A stretch of DNA of 64,000 nt, from positions 1 through 64,000 of the forward strand of contig JAFLBF010000019.1 of NCBI GenBank assembly GCA_017303895.1. Reading direction: 5' to 3'. A program made the translations under genes and the position numbers. Each line of letters opens with the position of its first letter. Within the stretch, counting starts at the first letter, position 1. Origin of the DNA: Bacteroidota bacterium. Lineage in GTDB: Bacteria; Bacteroidota; Bacteroidia; 2-12-FULL-35-15. The notes beneath the pieces are model-generated. The model was not told the origin of the DNA, made no database searches, and worked only from the letters and a program-made list of their open reading frames with translations. Positions 9,645 to 18,449 of the stretch are shown here, in pieces.

Positions 9645-12167
9645 ATGCTAATTGACGTACATTTGGGTTCTATGCTACCCGATTATCCCATACAAGAGAT
9701 CATTCCTGAATTAAAGGCGCAGCTTCAAAAACAGGCTGTACTTATTTTGCAGGCTCCTCCCGGAGCGGGTAAATCAACCGTATTGCCTATTCAACTTTTA
9801 AATGAAAAATGGTTGGGTGATAAAAAGATCATCATGCTTGAACCTCGCAGATTAGCAGCCCGTAGCGTTGCTAACCGCATGGCCTCCCTACTCGATGATG
9901 ACACCGGAAACACCATTGGTTATCGTGTCCGCTTCGAAAATAAAGTAAGCAAACAAACAAAAATTGAAGTGGTAACAGAAGGGATCCTCACTCGCATGCT
10001 TCAAAACGATAATGCATTGGAAAATGTAGGACTCGTTATTTTTGATGAATTTCATGAACGAAGTTTGAATGCCGACTTGGCACTTGCACTCTGTTTACAG
10101 GTACAACAAATACTCCGCGATGATCTGAAGATCCTGATCATGTCGGCAACACTGGATGGAGCCAAATTATCTTCCTTGTTGAACAATGCTCCTATTCTAA
10201 CATCCGAAGGCAGACAATTTCCTGTGACATTAAAATACGAACCTGTTGATGATAAAACTCCAGTACACATCAACATGTCCAACATCATAAAAAAAGCATT
10301 GAGAGAACAAGAGGGAGATATACTTGCTTTTTTGCCGGGTGCGGGAGAGATCCAAAGAACACAACAATTATTAGAAGAACATACATCCATTTCCGTTTTT
10401 CCTTTGTACGGTGATCTCAGTCCGCAAAAACAACAGGAAGCCATTTTGCCAGACCCGCATGGCATGCGGAAAGTGGTACTAGCAACTTCTATTGCTGAAA
10501 CATCATTGACCATTGAAGGAATTACAACTGTTATCGACTGTGGCTTTTCGCGTGTACCGAAATTTGATGCACGTAGCGGTTTCACCAAATTAGAAACGGT
10601 GAAGATCACCAAAGATGCAGCCGACCAGCGTGCCGGACGTGCCGGACGTTTAGGCCCGGGTGTGTGTTATCGTCTGTGGAGCGAAGGTGCACACATACAT
10701 TTATTATCGAATAGGAAACCTGAAATTCTCGAAGAAGATCTCGCTCCTTTAATGCTGGAATTATCAGAATGGGGCATCAGCAATATTAATGACTTGTTAT
10801 GGTTGAATGTGCCACCGCAAGGAAATGTAGCACAAGCAAAAGAATTATTACAACAATTAGGTGCCATACAAAACAATACGATCACCGCAAGGGGAAAAGA
10901 GATGCTGCAAATGCCCACGCATCCGCGCATTGCTCATTTGCTTATTGAGGCCAAACACTGGCAAGAAAAAAGTAAGATCAACTATACAGCACTTGCTGCA
11001 GATGTTGCCGCTTTGCTAGAAGAACGTGATCCATTGCAAAGAGAAAGTGGAACCGACATTACACTGCGCATTGAAGCACTTCGAAAATACAGAAACAAAG
11101 AATTTGTAAATGCCGACAAACGGGTGCTCGACCGTATTGAACGATTGGCTTTATCCTGGAGAAAATTATTGCGGACAGATGCCGATAATTCACAACCCGA
11201 TGTGTTTGCTGTAGGAAAACTCATTGCTGCTGCTTACCCTGAACGTGTTGCCAAACGTATCGATAAAAACGGATTGCGTTACCGCTTGGCGAATGGACGT
11301 ACTGTAAAGATATTGGAGCAAGATGCTTTGCATCAGGAAGAATACATTGCCATTGCACAGCTGGATGCCGGCACTAACGAAGGAAAAGTTTTTTCAGCAG
11401 CTCCACTTAATGCTGCCGACCTGAAAGATCTCGCAATCGAACAGGAAAAAATAAGTTGGTACAAAGAGAAAGGAATGATCGTAGCAACGATCGATAAGTG
11501 TGTGGGTGGAATTGTGCTGGAATCAAAACCAATTACAAAGATCAGTGAGGAGCAACGCATTAGGATCATTTGCGAAGCCATCCGGAATGAAGGACTTAAA
11601 ATGACCGGTTGGAGCGAGCGGGAAGATGACTTGCAGGCACGAATCCTGAGTTTAAAAAAATGGAGAACGCAGGAAAACTGGAATGATGTTAGTAACGAAC
11701 ACCTGCTCGACACACTCGAAGAATGGTTAGGACCTTACCTTACCAACATTAATAAACAAAGTGAGTTAAAACAATTAAACCTTTGCCAGATCATCACTTC
11801 TTCCCTACCCTGGGAATTAGCATCCAAGTTAGATACACTCGCCCCATCAAAAATAGAGGTCCCGAGCGGATCCATGATCCAGGTAAGTTATTTTGCTGAC
11901 GGACGAAAGCCCGAAATGGCTGTACGTTTACAGGAATTGTTCGGTTTGTTGGATACACCTGCCGTGAACGAAGGAAAGAATCAGATCCTCCTGCATCTAT
12001 TATCGCCCGGCTATAAACCCGTACAAGTAACACAGGATCTGAACAGCTTCTGGAACAAAACCTATTTTGAGGTCAGAAAAGACCTTTTATCGCGTTACCC
12101 GAAACATTCCTGGCCGGAGAATCCTTTAACAGCAGAAGCGGTAAGAGGCGTTAAACGAAAAAAATAA
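9645..12167 (+). CDS. hrpB: ATP-dependent helicase HrpB
   Basis: 840 residues, a DEAH/RHA-family superfamily 2 helicase. Walker A is APPGAGKST (about 37-45), motif II is DEFH (134-137), motif III is SATL, and motif VI is QRAGRAGR. These are followed by a helicase-associated domain and the HrpB-specific C-terminal domain with YPKHSWPENPLTA near the end. Family members are cytoplasmic RNA-helicase-like enzymes whose bacterial role is still poorly defined. The annotated start at 9645 adds nine residues before MLPDYPIQE; the ATG at 9672 fits the family's usual N-terminus better. No operon partner is evident. Confidence 0.93.
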   Translation: MLIDVHLGSMLPDYPIQEIIPELKAQLQKQAVLILQAPPGAGKSTVLPIQLLNEKWLGDKKIIMLEPRRLAARSVANRMASLLDDDTGNTIGYRVRFENKVSKQTKIEVVTEGILTRMLQNDNALENVGLVIFDEFHERSLNADLALALCLQVQQILRDDLKILIMSATLDGAKLSSLLNNAPILTSEGRQFPVTLKYEPVDDKTPVHINMSNIIKKALREQEGDILAFLPGAGEIQRTQQLLEEHTSISVFPLYGDLSPQKQQEAILPDPHGMRKVVLATSIAETSLTIEGITTVIDCGFSRVPKFDARSGFTKLETVKITKDAADQRAGRAGRLGPGVCYRLWSEGAHIHLLSNRKPEILEEDLAPLMLELSEWGISNINDLLWLNVPPQGNVAQAKELLQQLGAIQNNTITARGKEMLQMPTHPRIAHLLIEAKHWQEKSKINYTALAADVAALLEERDPLQRESGTDITLRIEALRKYRNKEFVNADKRVLDRIERLALSWRKLLRTDADNSQPDVFAVGKLIAAAYPERVAKRIDKNGLRYRLANGRTVKILEQDALHQEEYIAIAQLDAGTNEGKVFSAAPLNAADLKDLAIEQEKISWYKEKGMIVATIDKCVGGIVLESKPITKISEEQRIRIICEAIRNEGLKMTGWSEREDDLQARILSLKKWRTQENWNDVSNEHLLDTLEEWLGPYLTNINKQSELKQLNLCQIITSSLPWELASKLDTLAPSKIEVPSGSMIQVSYFADGRKPEMAVRLQELFGLLDTPAVNEGKNQILLHLLSPGYKPVQVTQDLNSFWNKTYFEVRKDLLSRYPKHSWPENPLTAEAVRGVKRKK

Positions 12168-12286
12168 TGCCCTGACTCAACCCTTCCTTTTGCCATCCAT
12201 CCTGTTTGAAAACCATTCATAAACGGGGAGCATTTTTGTATCGAATAAATACTAATTTTAGGCAAAATTTAAACTAACCCAATCTG

Positions 12287-13642
12287 ATGAAAATTAAAAG
12301 CATATTACTTTCCACAGTGTTGGCAGGAAGTAGTTTGATGTATGCACAAACCGCTACAAAAACTGCAGCACCTGCTAAACCGGCTCAAAGCGGAGCGATC
12401 AAATTTACAGAATACGATCTTCCGAATGGATTGCATGTGATCTTACACGAAGATCATTCAACACCTATTGTTGCCGTTACCGTTCTATATCACGTAGGTT
12501 CAAAGAATGAAGATCCCCAACGTACCGGATTCGCACACTTTTTCGAACATTTAATGTTTGAAGGTTCTGAGAATATCGGTCGTGGTGAATACATGAAATT
12601 GATCCAGAATGCAGGTGGTCAGTTAAACGCGAATACTTCTTTCGACCGTACTTTCTACTATCAGGTAGTTCCAAGTAATCAGCTGGAATTAGGTTTATGG
12701 ATGGAAGCGGAACGTATGCTACATGCCAAAGTAGATTCTATTGGTGTGGAAACGCAACGTAAAGTAGTAAAGGAAGAGTTAAAACAACGTAATGAAAACA
12801 CACCTTACGGTTCTATCTTGAATGAAACATTCGGACATGCTTACACGGTTCATCCTTACCGTTGGACTCCGGGTGGATCACCTGAGTATATCAACAAAGC
12901 AGCCTTGAGTGAATTCATCGATTTCTATAAAACATTCTATGTTCCAAACAATGCTACTTTATCCATTGCAGGAGATATCAATGTGGAAGAAACCAAAAAG
13001 ATGATCGCTAAATATTATGGAAGCATCCCGAAAGGAACTAAAGCGATCCCTCGTCCTACTGCTGTAGAACCTGTTAAAACAGCTGAAGTAAGAGATACTG
13101 TTTTAGACAATATTCAATTGCCTGCTGTTGTAATGGCTTACCACATTCCAGCTCAAGGAACTGCTGATTACTATGCAGTGAATATGTTAACCACTCTTTT
13201 ATCGCAAGGGAAAAGTTCACGTATGCAAAAGTCAATTGTTGACAAACAACAAAAAGCATTGTTTGCAGGAGCATTTGCATTGCCATCGGAAGATCCGGGC
13301 TTAGCCTTGATGTTTGGTATCACCAATATGGGTGTTGCACCAACTGATCTTGAAAATGCAATGAACGAAGAGTTCGACAAAGTAAAAAAGGAATTGATCT
13401 CTGAAGAAGAGTTTCAAAAATTAAAGAATCAGATAGAAAATGATTTTGTGAATGCAAACACCAAAATGGCGGGCATTGCTGAAAACTTAGCAAACTACCA
13501 GGTGTATTTCAAAGATGCGAACTTGATCAATACAGAGATCAACCGCTTTATGAAAGTAACACGTGAAGAAATTCAAAAGGCAGCACAAAAATATCTTACA
13601 AAAGAGAACAGAGTGGTGTTGTATTATTTACCTAAACAATAA
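12287..13642 (+). CDS. M16 family zinc metallopeptidase, active subunit
   Basis: 451 residues with an N-terminal signal peptide (ends SLMYAQ). The inverted zinc motif HxxEH is intact in HFFEHLMFEG (about residues 84-88), with the distal Glu in VVKEELKQR. A short Ala/Pro-rich linker precedes the catalytic domain. M16 enzymes cut peptides, and bacterial members often work as pairs of active and inactive chains. The gene is followed 49 bp later by a second M16 gene that lacks the motif, so the two probably form an envelope heterodimer. Confidence 0.93.
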   Translation: MKIKSILLSTVLAGSSLMYAQTATKTAAPAKPAQSGAIKFTEYDLPNGLHVILHEDHSTPIVAVTVLYHVGSKNEDPQRTGFAHFFEHLMFEGSENIGRGEYMKLIQNAGGQLNANTSFDRTFYYQVVPSNQLELGLWMEAERMLHAKVDSIGVETQRKVVKEELKQRNENTPYGSILNETFGHAYTVHPYRWTPGGSPEYINKAALSEFIDFYKTFYVPNNATLSIAGDINVEETKKMIAKYYGSIPKGTKAIPRPTAVEPVKTAEVRDTVLDNIQLPAVVMAYHIPAQGTADYYAVNMLTTLLSQGKSSRMQKSIVDKQQKALFAGAFALPSEDPGLALMFGITNMGVAPTDLENAMNEEFDKVKKELISEEEFQKLKNQIENDFVNANTKMAGIAENLANYQVYFKDANLINTEINRFMKVTREEIQKAAQKYLTKENRVVLYYLPKQ

Positions 13643-13691
13643 TTGATACAATCAAGTAAGATCATTTAACCTATTCAAAAGAAATTCAAAA

Positions 13692-15803
13692 ATGAAAAAG
13701 ATCATATTCTCCATAGCAAGTGTTTTAATAGCATCAGCAATGATGGCTCAACCAAAACCTGCTGCAACTAAAACAACAGCTCCTGCAAAATTAGACAGAA
13801 GCAAACGTCCGGCACCTGCTGCTGCACCTGCCATAAAAATGGGCGCTATTCAATCCTTTGAATTGCCTAACGGATTAAAAGTATTCGTGGTAGAAAACCA
13901 CAAAACACCAACAGTTGCTTATTCAATTGTATTGAATGTTCAACCTTCTATGGAAGGTGATGCTGTTGGAACAGCTGATATTACCAGTCAGTTACTGACC
14001 AGCGGAACAAAATCACGCAGCAAAGACCAGTTGGATAACGACATCGATTTTATTGGTGCTACCTTAACTGCAAGTCCTACCAGTTTGTATGCTGCTTCAT
14101 TAAAAAAGCAACAAACAAAATTATTGGACTTAATGAGTGATGTGTTGATGAATGCTGATTTCAAACAAGAGGAATTAGACAAATTAAAAACACAAACATT
14201 ATCAGGATTGGCTACACAAAAAGATGATCCGGATGCGATCTCTAAAAATGTGAAAGCGGTTTTGAACTTCGGAAAAGATCATCCGTATGGCGAGATCACT
14301 ACTGAGGAAAGTGTGAACAAGATCACATTGGAAAAATGTAACAACTATTACAAAACCTATTTCCGTCCGAATGTTGCTTATTTGGCGGTAGTGGGAGATG
14401 TTACATTAGCAGAAGTAAAACCATTGATCGAAAAATATTTTGGTTCATGGCAAAAAGCAGAAGTGCCTGCACAAAATTTCAAAATGCCGGTAGCGCCTGC
14501 AAAAACTCGTGTGGCAATTGTAAACAAAGCAGGAGCTGTTCAATCTGTTATCAATGTAACGTATCCGGTTGATTTAAAACCAAACAGCGAAGATGTGATC
14601 AAAGCACGCGTACTGAATACCATTTTAGGAGCAGGATTCTCTTCCCGTTTATTCATGAACCTTCGTGAAAAACATGGATATACTTATGGTTCTTATTCAT
14701 CATTGAACAACGATGAATTGGTGTCTGAATTCAGTGCGTATGCAAAAGTTCGTAATGCTGTTACCGACAGCTCTGTTCAGGAGATCATGTATGAATTGAA
14801 CCGCATCCGTACCGAAAAAGTACCACAAGACGAATTGGATGGCATCAAGAATTTCTTAACAGGAAACTTTGCTATTTCATTGGAAGATCCTGAAACAGTT
14901 GCCAAATTCGCGATCAACATCGACCGTTACAAATTGCCAAAAGATTACTACGAGAATTACTTAAAGAACTTGGCTGCTGTAACAGTAGATGATATCTATG
15001 CAATGGCACAAAAATATATCCGTCCGGAGAATGCAACCATTTTGGTTGTTGGCGACAGAAATGAAGTAGCTCCAAAACTGGATAAATTCAGTGCAACAAA
15101 AACCATTGAGTTCTATGATAACTATGGTAATGTTCCAACCAAATTAAAACCTGTTCCGGCAGGCGTAACTGCAAAAACAGTTATTGATGCGTATATCAAA
15201 GCAATTGGTGGTGAAAAAGCATTGAGTGGAATAAAAGACATTTCCATGTCGAGAAATGCTGATACACAATATGGCAAGATCAACATGACCACACAACAAA
15301 AAGCACCGAACAAATATTCCATGAATGTGAAAATGGGACCAATGACCGTTCAAAAAATGGTGTACGATGGAACCAAAGCGAAGTCAAGTGGAATGCAAGG
15401 TAAAAAAGACATTACCGGTGAAGAATTGGAAGAATTGAAAGAAGAAGCGGTGATCAACCAGGAAATGCAATATGAAAAATTAGGTTTCAAATTAACAGTG
15501 AAAGGTGTGGAGCCTATCAATGGAAAAGATGCCTATGCAGTGGAAGTGGCTGATCCAAGAGGAAAGAAAAGCACCGAATGGTATGATGTAGAAACAGGAT
15601 TGAAAGTACGTGCTGTAAAAACATCTAAAACTGAACAAGGTGATGTAACGACAACTACCGACTTCAGTGATTATAAAGATTATAATGGAATTAAATTCCC
15701 AGCAACGATCAATGCGAATTTTGGTCCGATGCCGGTGAAATTGGTTCTTGAATCAGTGAACATCAACAAAGGAATAAAGGATTCAGAATTTGCTGTTGAC
15801 TAA
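13692..15803 (+). CDS. M16 family peptidase-like partner, zinc motif absent, with extra C-terminal domain
   Basis: 703 residues with a signal peptide (ends AMMAQ) and a Lys/Pro/Ala-rich linker. Residues ~50-480 are two M16-like halves. The expected HxxEH position reads TADITSQLL, so zinc binding is lost, whereas the substrate-binding signature (SSRLFMNLREKHGYTYG) is kept. This is the pattern of the non-catalytic partner in two-chain M16 peptidases. Residues ~490-703 form an additional lipoprotein-sorting-factor-like beta domain (DVETGLKVRA, DYKDYNGIKFPATI). It is cotranscribed with the active subunit upstream and ends at a strong terminator. Confidence 0.9.
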   Translation: MKKIIFSIASVLIASAMMAQPKPAATKTTAPAKLDRSKRPAPAAAPAIKMGAIQSFELPNGLKVFVVENHKTPTVAYSIVLNVQPSMEGDAVGTADITSQLLTSGTKSRSKDQLDNDIDFIGATLTASPTSLYAASLKKQQTKLLDLMSDVLMNADFKQEELDKLKTQTLSGLATQKDDPDAISKNVKAVLNFGKDHPYGEITTEESVNKITLEKCNNYYKTYFRPNVAYLAVVGDVTLAEVKPLIEKYFGSWQKAEVPAQNFKMPVAPAKTRVAIVNKAGAVQSVINVTYPVDLKPNSEDVIKARVLNTILGAGFSSRLFMNLREKHGYTYGSYSSLNNDELVSEFSAYAKVRNAVTDSSVQEIMYELNRIRTEKVPQDELDGIKNFLTGNFAISLEDPETVAKFAINIDRYKLPKDYYENYLKNLAAVTVDDIYAMAQKYIRPENATILVVGDRNEVAPKLDKFSATKTIEFYDNYGNVPTKLKPVPAGVTAKTVIDAYIKAIGGEKALSGIKDISMSRNADTQYGKINMTTQQKAPNKYSMNVKMGPMTVQKMVYDGTKAKSSGMQGKKDITGEELEELKEEAVINQEMQYEKLGFKLTVKGVEPINGKDAYAVEVADPRGKKSTEWYDVETGLKVRAVKTSKTEQGDVTTTTDFSDYKDYNGIKFPATINANFGPMPVKLVLESVNINKGIKDSEFAVD

Positions 15804-15821
15804 TAAACAATAACTCAATAA

Positions 15822-15853
15822 AAAAGCCCGCTAAAATTAGCGGGCTTTTTTTA
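15822..15853 (+). terminator. Terminator of the M16 operon
   Basis: Perfect 14-bp inverted repeat AAAAAGCCCGCTAA / TTAGCGGGCTTTTT with a 2-base loop and a T tract, 19 bp after the stop. Confidence 0.93.
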
Positions 15854-15957
15854 TTTTATGAATGCTATATTTTGTTATTCATTTAAAACATGCTTGTTAT
15901 AAATTTTAAAATAACAAAAAATGAATTGTGCAAATTTTAAGAGATCGCAAAAATATA

Positions 15958-16509
15958 CTACAAATAATTTTCATTAGCAGAAAGCACTTCCAAATCTACT
16001 TTCAACGCGTTGAAATCAAAATCATGCGTAACCAGAATAGCCTTTTTCTTTTGACAAAAATTTGCAAAAAAAACATCATTAAAATCTGCTTTATCGCAGT
16101 CATTTGCCATAACTTTTAATTCTTCAGAAGAAAATACTCCAGATGAAATTGTAGCTGATTTAGTAATGATCTGTATTAATGTTTTTGCGGACATTAGAGC
16201 TTTTTTCCCAGCATCTAACATTCTGAACTCTTTAAATTCTATCCTACAAGAATTGGCTTTCAGATATTTTTTATACTCAATCCTTAAAATTAAGTTCACC
16301 AACTCCGAAATTTGTATGATATCTGTAAAAATTATGCAGTCTTTCTTCTTAATTTTTTCAAATAAAGAAGAATAATTTTTAATATGTTTTTCTGCAATAG
16401 TTGAGTGTTGAGGAAAAATCAAATACATCCAAACATTTGAGTCTAAAAAAAATGAGTGGCTAAAATTGCTTGGCTCAAACCCTTCTATTGTCTTCGCTTT
16501 AATCGCCAT
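15958..16509 (-). CDS. PIN-domain protein, putative RNase effector
   Basis: 183 residues. The PIN-fold acidic residues are visible: Asp23 in FFLDSNVW, Glu69 in ISELVN, Asp142/Asp145 in DFNDVFFA, and Asp163 in VTHDFDF. Such proteins are Mg-dependent ribonucleases, commonly toxins of toxin-antitoxin systems. This one is longer than VapC toxins (~130 aa). Its start overlaps the end of the DUF4325 gene by 11 bp, which implies translational coupling. It is the last gene of a three-gene operon with a GHKL ATPase and a STAS-like protein rather than a usual VapB partner. A regulated effector role is inference. Confidence 0.85.
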   Translation of the reverse strand: MAIKAKTIEGFEPSNFSHSFFLDSNVWMYLIFPQHSTIAEKHIKNYSSLFEKIKKKDCIIFTDIIQISELVNLILRIEYKKYLKANSCRIEFKEFRMLDAGKKALMSAKTLIQIITKSATISSGVFSSEELKVMANDCDKADFNDVFFANFCQKKKAILVTHDFDFNALKVDLEVLSANENYL

Positions 16510-16843
16510 CTACTAGATCATTTTCGTCAAGATCACCAGAATTTTCTTTATTAAATCGCTCTTTAGCACTCTCAATAACCAACTTTAAAAGCGGAACTTC
16601 TTCTTTGCTTAAATTAATGATATCCAACAATTCTTTTATTTTCTCTGAAGGATATTTTGCATACAACTTCCCTATACATGGGTTTAAAAATGCTGTTATT
16701 GTCAAATCAATATCTTCAAAATCAAGTAAAACCTTCTCCCCTTTTTCAAATGCTTTAGATATTTCAAGAAAAATTTTCTCTCCATCATTTGCAGAAACAG
16801 CAAGAGAACTATTTGTAAAATCTTTTATTAATATTTTAATCAT
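16499..16843 (-). CDS. STAS-like DUF4325 protein
   Basis: 114 residues. The core fits the DUF4325/STAS-like fold: a strand VLLDFEDIDLTIT, then FLNPCIGKLYAKYP (helix start after a conserved Asn/small residue), then alternating helix and strand. STAS domains of this size act as binding partners of GHKL kinases or ATPases in bacterial partner switching. The last ~20 residues are acidic and unstructured (SGDLDENDLVDGD). The gene starts 3 bp after the GHKL ATPase stop and overlaps the PIN gene by 11 bp. It is the same family as the protein at 19409-19699. Confidence 0.8.
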   Translation of the reverse strand: MIKILIKDFTNSSLAVSANDGEKIFLEISKAFEKGEKVLLDFEDIDLTITAFLNPCIGKLYAKYPSEKIKELLDIINLSKEEVPLLKLVIESAKERFNKENSGDLDENDLVDGD

Positions 16844-16846
16844 AGG

Positions 16847-17755
16847 TTATAGTATATCTTTGATAGAAGAAACCTCCTCTGGTGTTGTATAGGATTGTTT
16901 ATCACGTAAATTAAATTCAATATTTACTATACTTCCATTAAAATCACTATCATAATCTTTAACAAAGGTATCATTTTTTCTTTCTTCCCAATATCCATCA
17001 GCACTTCTAATTTGAAGCTTTCCATCATTCATTTTCAAAAATGAGCGAATAAGATCCAAGCCTAAACCTCCTGTTTCGTTTTTAGATTTTGTCGTATTTC
17101 CTGATTTAACAGCCCAAGTAATACTTTCAGAACCGGAATAATCTTTAAATTCTGGTTTGTGATTAGTAACGTTATATTTAAATGTTTTCCCAATTTCAAC
17201 CATAGTAAGTACCATACGCCCCTTTCCAGGAAAATATTGTCCACAAACGAATATTTTGTCTGCACCACTATGTATTACAGAGTTTTGATATATCTCGAAA
17301 ATACTTCTGAAAATTTTTCTCTTAGCCCCTGGGCTCATTGAAGGAACATATCTAGAGTGAAGGATATATGTATACATGTAACTCTCCACGTCAGCCTCAT
17401 TTTTCATATCAAATGTGCGAAATGGAATCCCTGTATTACTTTTGTAATTTGTTTTGCCATTCCCCATAAATTCTGAAAAGCCATTATTGTTTAAAGACCT
17501 CTTTAAAAATGAATTTGAAATATTAATAAACTCAAACTTTGCACCTTGATCTCCATTCGTTATAACTATTGACCCTAAAACAGCGCAAAGGTTTGCTTCA
17601 AAAAATTTAACATTCTGAAAATTCAAAACATAAGTCTGTTTTTCTTTAGTTTCATTTAATAAGCGAGAGAAGTAAGCAAAGCCTTCCCCGTCTGACCTTA
17701 ACTCTTCAGGTACAATAATTTCTTTTCTAGAATCATTTTTTTTAAAAAGCCACAT
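16847..17755 (-). CDS. STAS-like/GHKL ATPase fusion protein (chromosomal copy)
   Basis: 302 residues. Residues ~10-110 look like an alpha/beta STAS-like region (TYVLNFQNVKFFEANLC). Residues ~130-290 are a GHKL (HSP90/histidine kinase-type) ATPase. The N box is FEIYQNSVIHS (Asn158), G1 is the unusual VEIGKTF (Glu187 where Asp is normal), and G2 is ETGGLGLDLI (229-235). No His phosphoacceptor or transmembrane segment is seen. The architecture matches the 303-aa protein at 18450 inside the neighbouring element. It is first gene of the operon with DUF4325 and PIN. The role is inferred to be nucleotide-dependent regulation of a partner. Confidence 0.8.
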   Translation of the reverse strand: MWLFKKNDSRKEIIVPEELRSDGEGFAYFSRLLNETKEKQTYVLNFQNVKFFEANLCAVLGSIVITNGDQGAKFEFINISNSFLKRSLNNNGFSEFMGNGKTNYKSNTGIPFRTFDMKNEADVESYMYTYILHSRYVPSMSPGAKRKIFRSIFEIYQNSVIHSGADKIFVCGQYFPGKGRMVLTMVEIGKTFKYNVTNHKPEFKDYSGSESITWAVKSGNTTKSKNETGGLGLDLIRSFLKMNDGKLQIRSADGYWEERKNDTFVKDYDSDFNGSIVNIEFNLRDKQSYTTPEEVSSIKDIL

Positions 17756-17813
17756 TTAAGAAATTATAATGTTTAAATAAAAATCGGTAATATCTGCTTT
17801 ATAAATGTCATAA

Positions 17814-17821
17814 CAAATATA
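17814..17821 (-). promoter_or_regulatory. Possible -7 box of the GHKL-DUF4325-PIN operon
   Basis: On the minus strand TATATTTG fits TAnnTTTG, 59 bp before the ATG at 17755. No well-spaced -33 box is apparent. Confidence 0.4.
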
Positions 17822-17865
17822 TAACAATACTGTACTGATTTTTCGGCACAAAAGATTTAATTAAC

Positions 17866-17893
17866 GAAAAAAGCCCCTCATTTGAGGGGCTTT
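17866..17893 (-). terminator. Displaced original terminator of tRNA-Gln
   Basis: AAAGCCCCTCA (17870-17880), loop TT, TGAGGGGCTTT (17883-17893), with a T run on the minus strand. It directly abuts the left 14-bp att repeat, which is a copy of the tRNA-Gln 3' end. Before integration it would have followed the tRNA by a few bases. Confidence 0.75.
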
Positions 17894-17894
17894 C

Positions 17895-17908
17895 CGTTGT
17901 CCGACCAG
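17895..17908. repeat. attL core repeat
   Basis: CGTTGTCCGACCAG, identical to 30780-30793. On the minus strand it reads as the last 11 bases of tRNA-Gln plus the discriminator and two flanking bases. The match stops abruptly on both sides. Confidence 0.9.
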
Positions 17909-17949
17909 AACTTTTTAACCCCTTTATTTAAAGGCTTTTCACAATTAAA

Positions 17950-17968
17950 GTATCACATGAGTATCACA
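17950..17968. promoter_or_regulatory. Left putative integrase arm-type sites
   Basis: Two direct copies of GTATCACA (17950-17957 and 17961-17968) 11 bp apart, followed by CTTTTTGTA. The same octamer recurs at the integrase end of the element (30630-30637 inverted, 30682-30689 direct), as expected for arm binding sites of a tyrosine integrase. Confidence 0.5.
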
Positions 17969-18052
17969 CTTTTTGTATCCCTGTATGGCTATTCGCCAAG
18001 AAGCAAAAAAAAGGAAAAAAAACACTTTTTGTACAGAATAATAAAGTCATGT

Positions 18053-18077
18053 ATTCCAAATTAAATAACTTTGGAAT
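18053..18077 (+). promoter_or_regulatory. Promoter -7 box inside an inverted repeat
   Basis: TAACTTTG (18066-18073) fits the -7 consensus. It overlaps a perfect 8-bp inverted repeat ATTCCAAA (18053-18060) / TTTGGAAT (18070-18077). The arrangement suggests an operator that blocks transcription of the 18095 operon. The start codon is 18 bp downstream. Confidence 0.5.
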
Positions 18078-18094
18078 AACTTAAAGCAACAGAC

Positions 18095-18427
18095 ATGAAT
18101 AATGATACAGGTATAGTACTATATACCATCGAACAAGATGGTTGTTTAAACGGAATATACACTAACGAATCTTGTGATGGCGAGATCTTTAATGAAATTG
18201 CAAGAAAAGATAACCCTAGCGAAGGCAAAGACATTATTGGCAGTTATAATTGCTTCTATTTTGAGAATAAAAATAACCGAGTAAATGCTAAACTTACAAT
18301 TAGCCTTCGTAAATCAAAAAAGCGAACCTATGATTTTAGCTGGAATGTAGACAATAAGATACTTTTTAAGGGTATTGGATATAAAACGAGCGACAAACAA
18401 ATTGTGGTTCATTATTGGGATATTTAA
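18095..18427 (+). CDS. Unknown 110-aa protein, first gene of the element's GHKL operon
   Basis: 110 residues, predicted mostly beta strands, soluble, no signal peptide. I do not recognise the family. It is preceded by a promoter with an operator-like inverted repeat and followed 22 bp later by the GHKL ATPase gene, so it is probably cotranscribed. Aromatic and Gly/Asn-rich turns (GSYNCFYFENKNN) suggest a small beta barrel or sandwich. The matching operon outside the element has no equivalent of this protein. It could be a sensor or inhibitor for the module; there is no direct evidence. Confidence 0.65.
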   Translation: MNNDTGIVLYTIEQDGCLNGIYTNESCDGEIFNEIARKDNPSEGKDIIGSYNCFYFENKNNRVNAKLTISLRKSKKRTYDFSWNVDNKILFKGIGYKTSDKQIVVHYWDI

Positions 18428-18449
18428 TTAATAACGAAGAAGTTTAGTT

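Noticed and set aside
15854..15957. A second att copy that would place the PIN operon inside the element
   Set aside because: No GTCCGACCAG-like sequence is found between the M16 terminator and the PIN gene, so the outer operon is outside the present element as far as the sequence shows.
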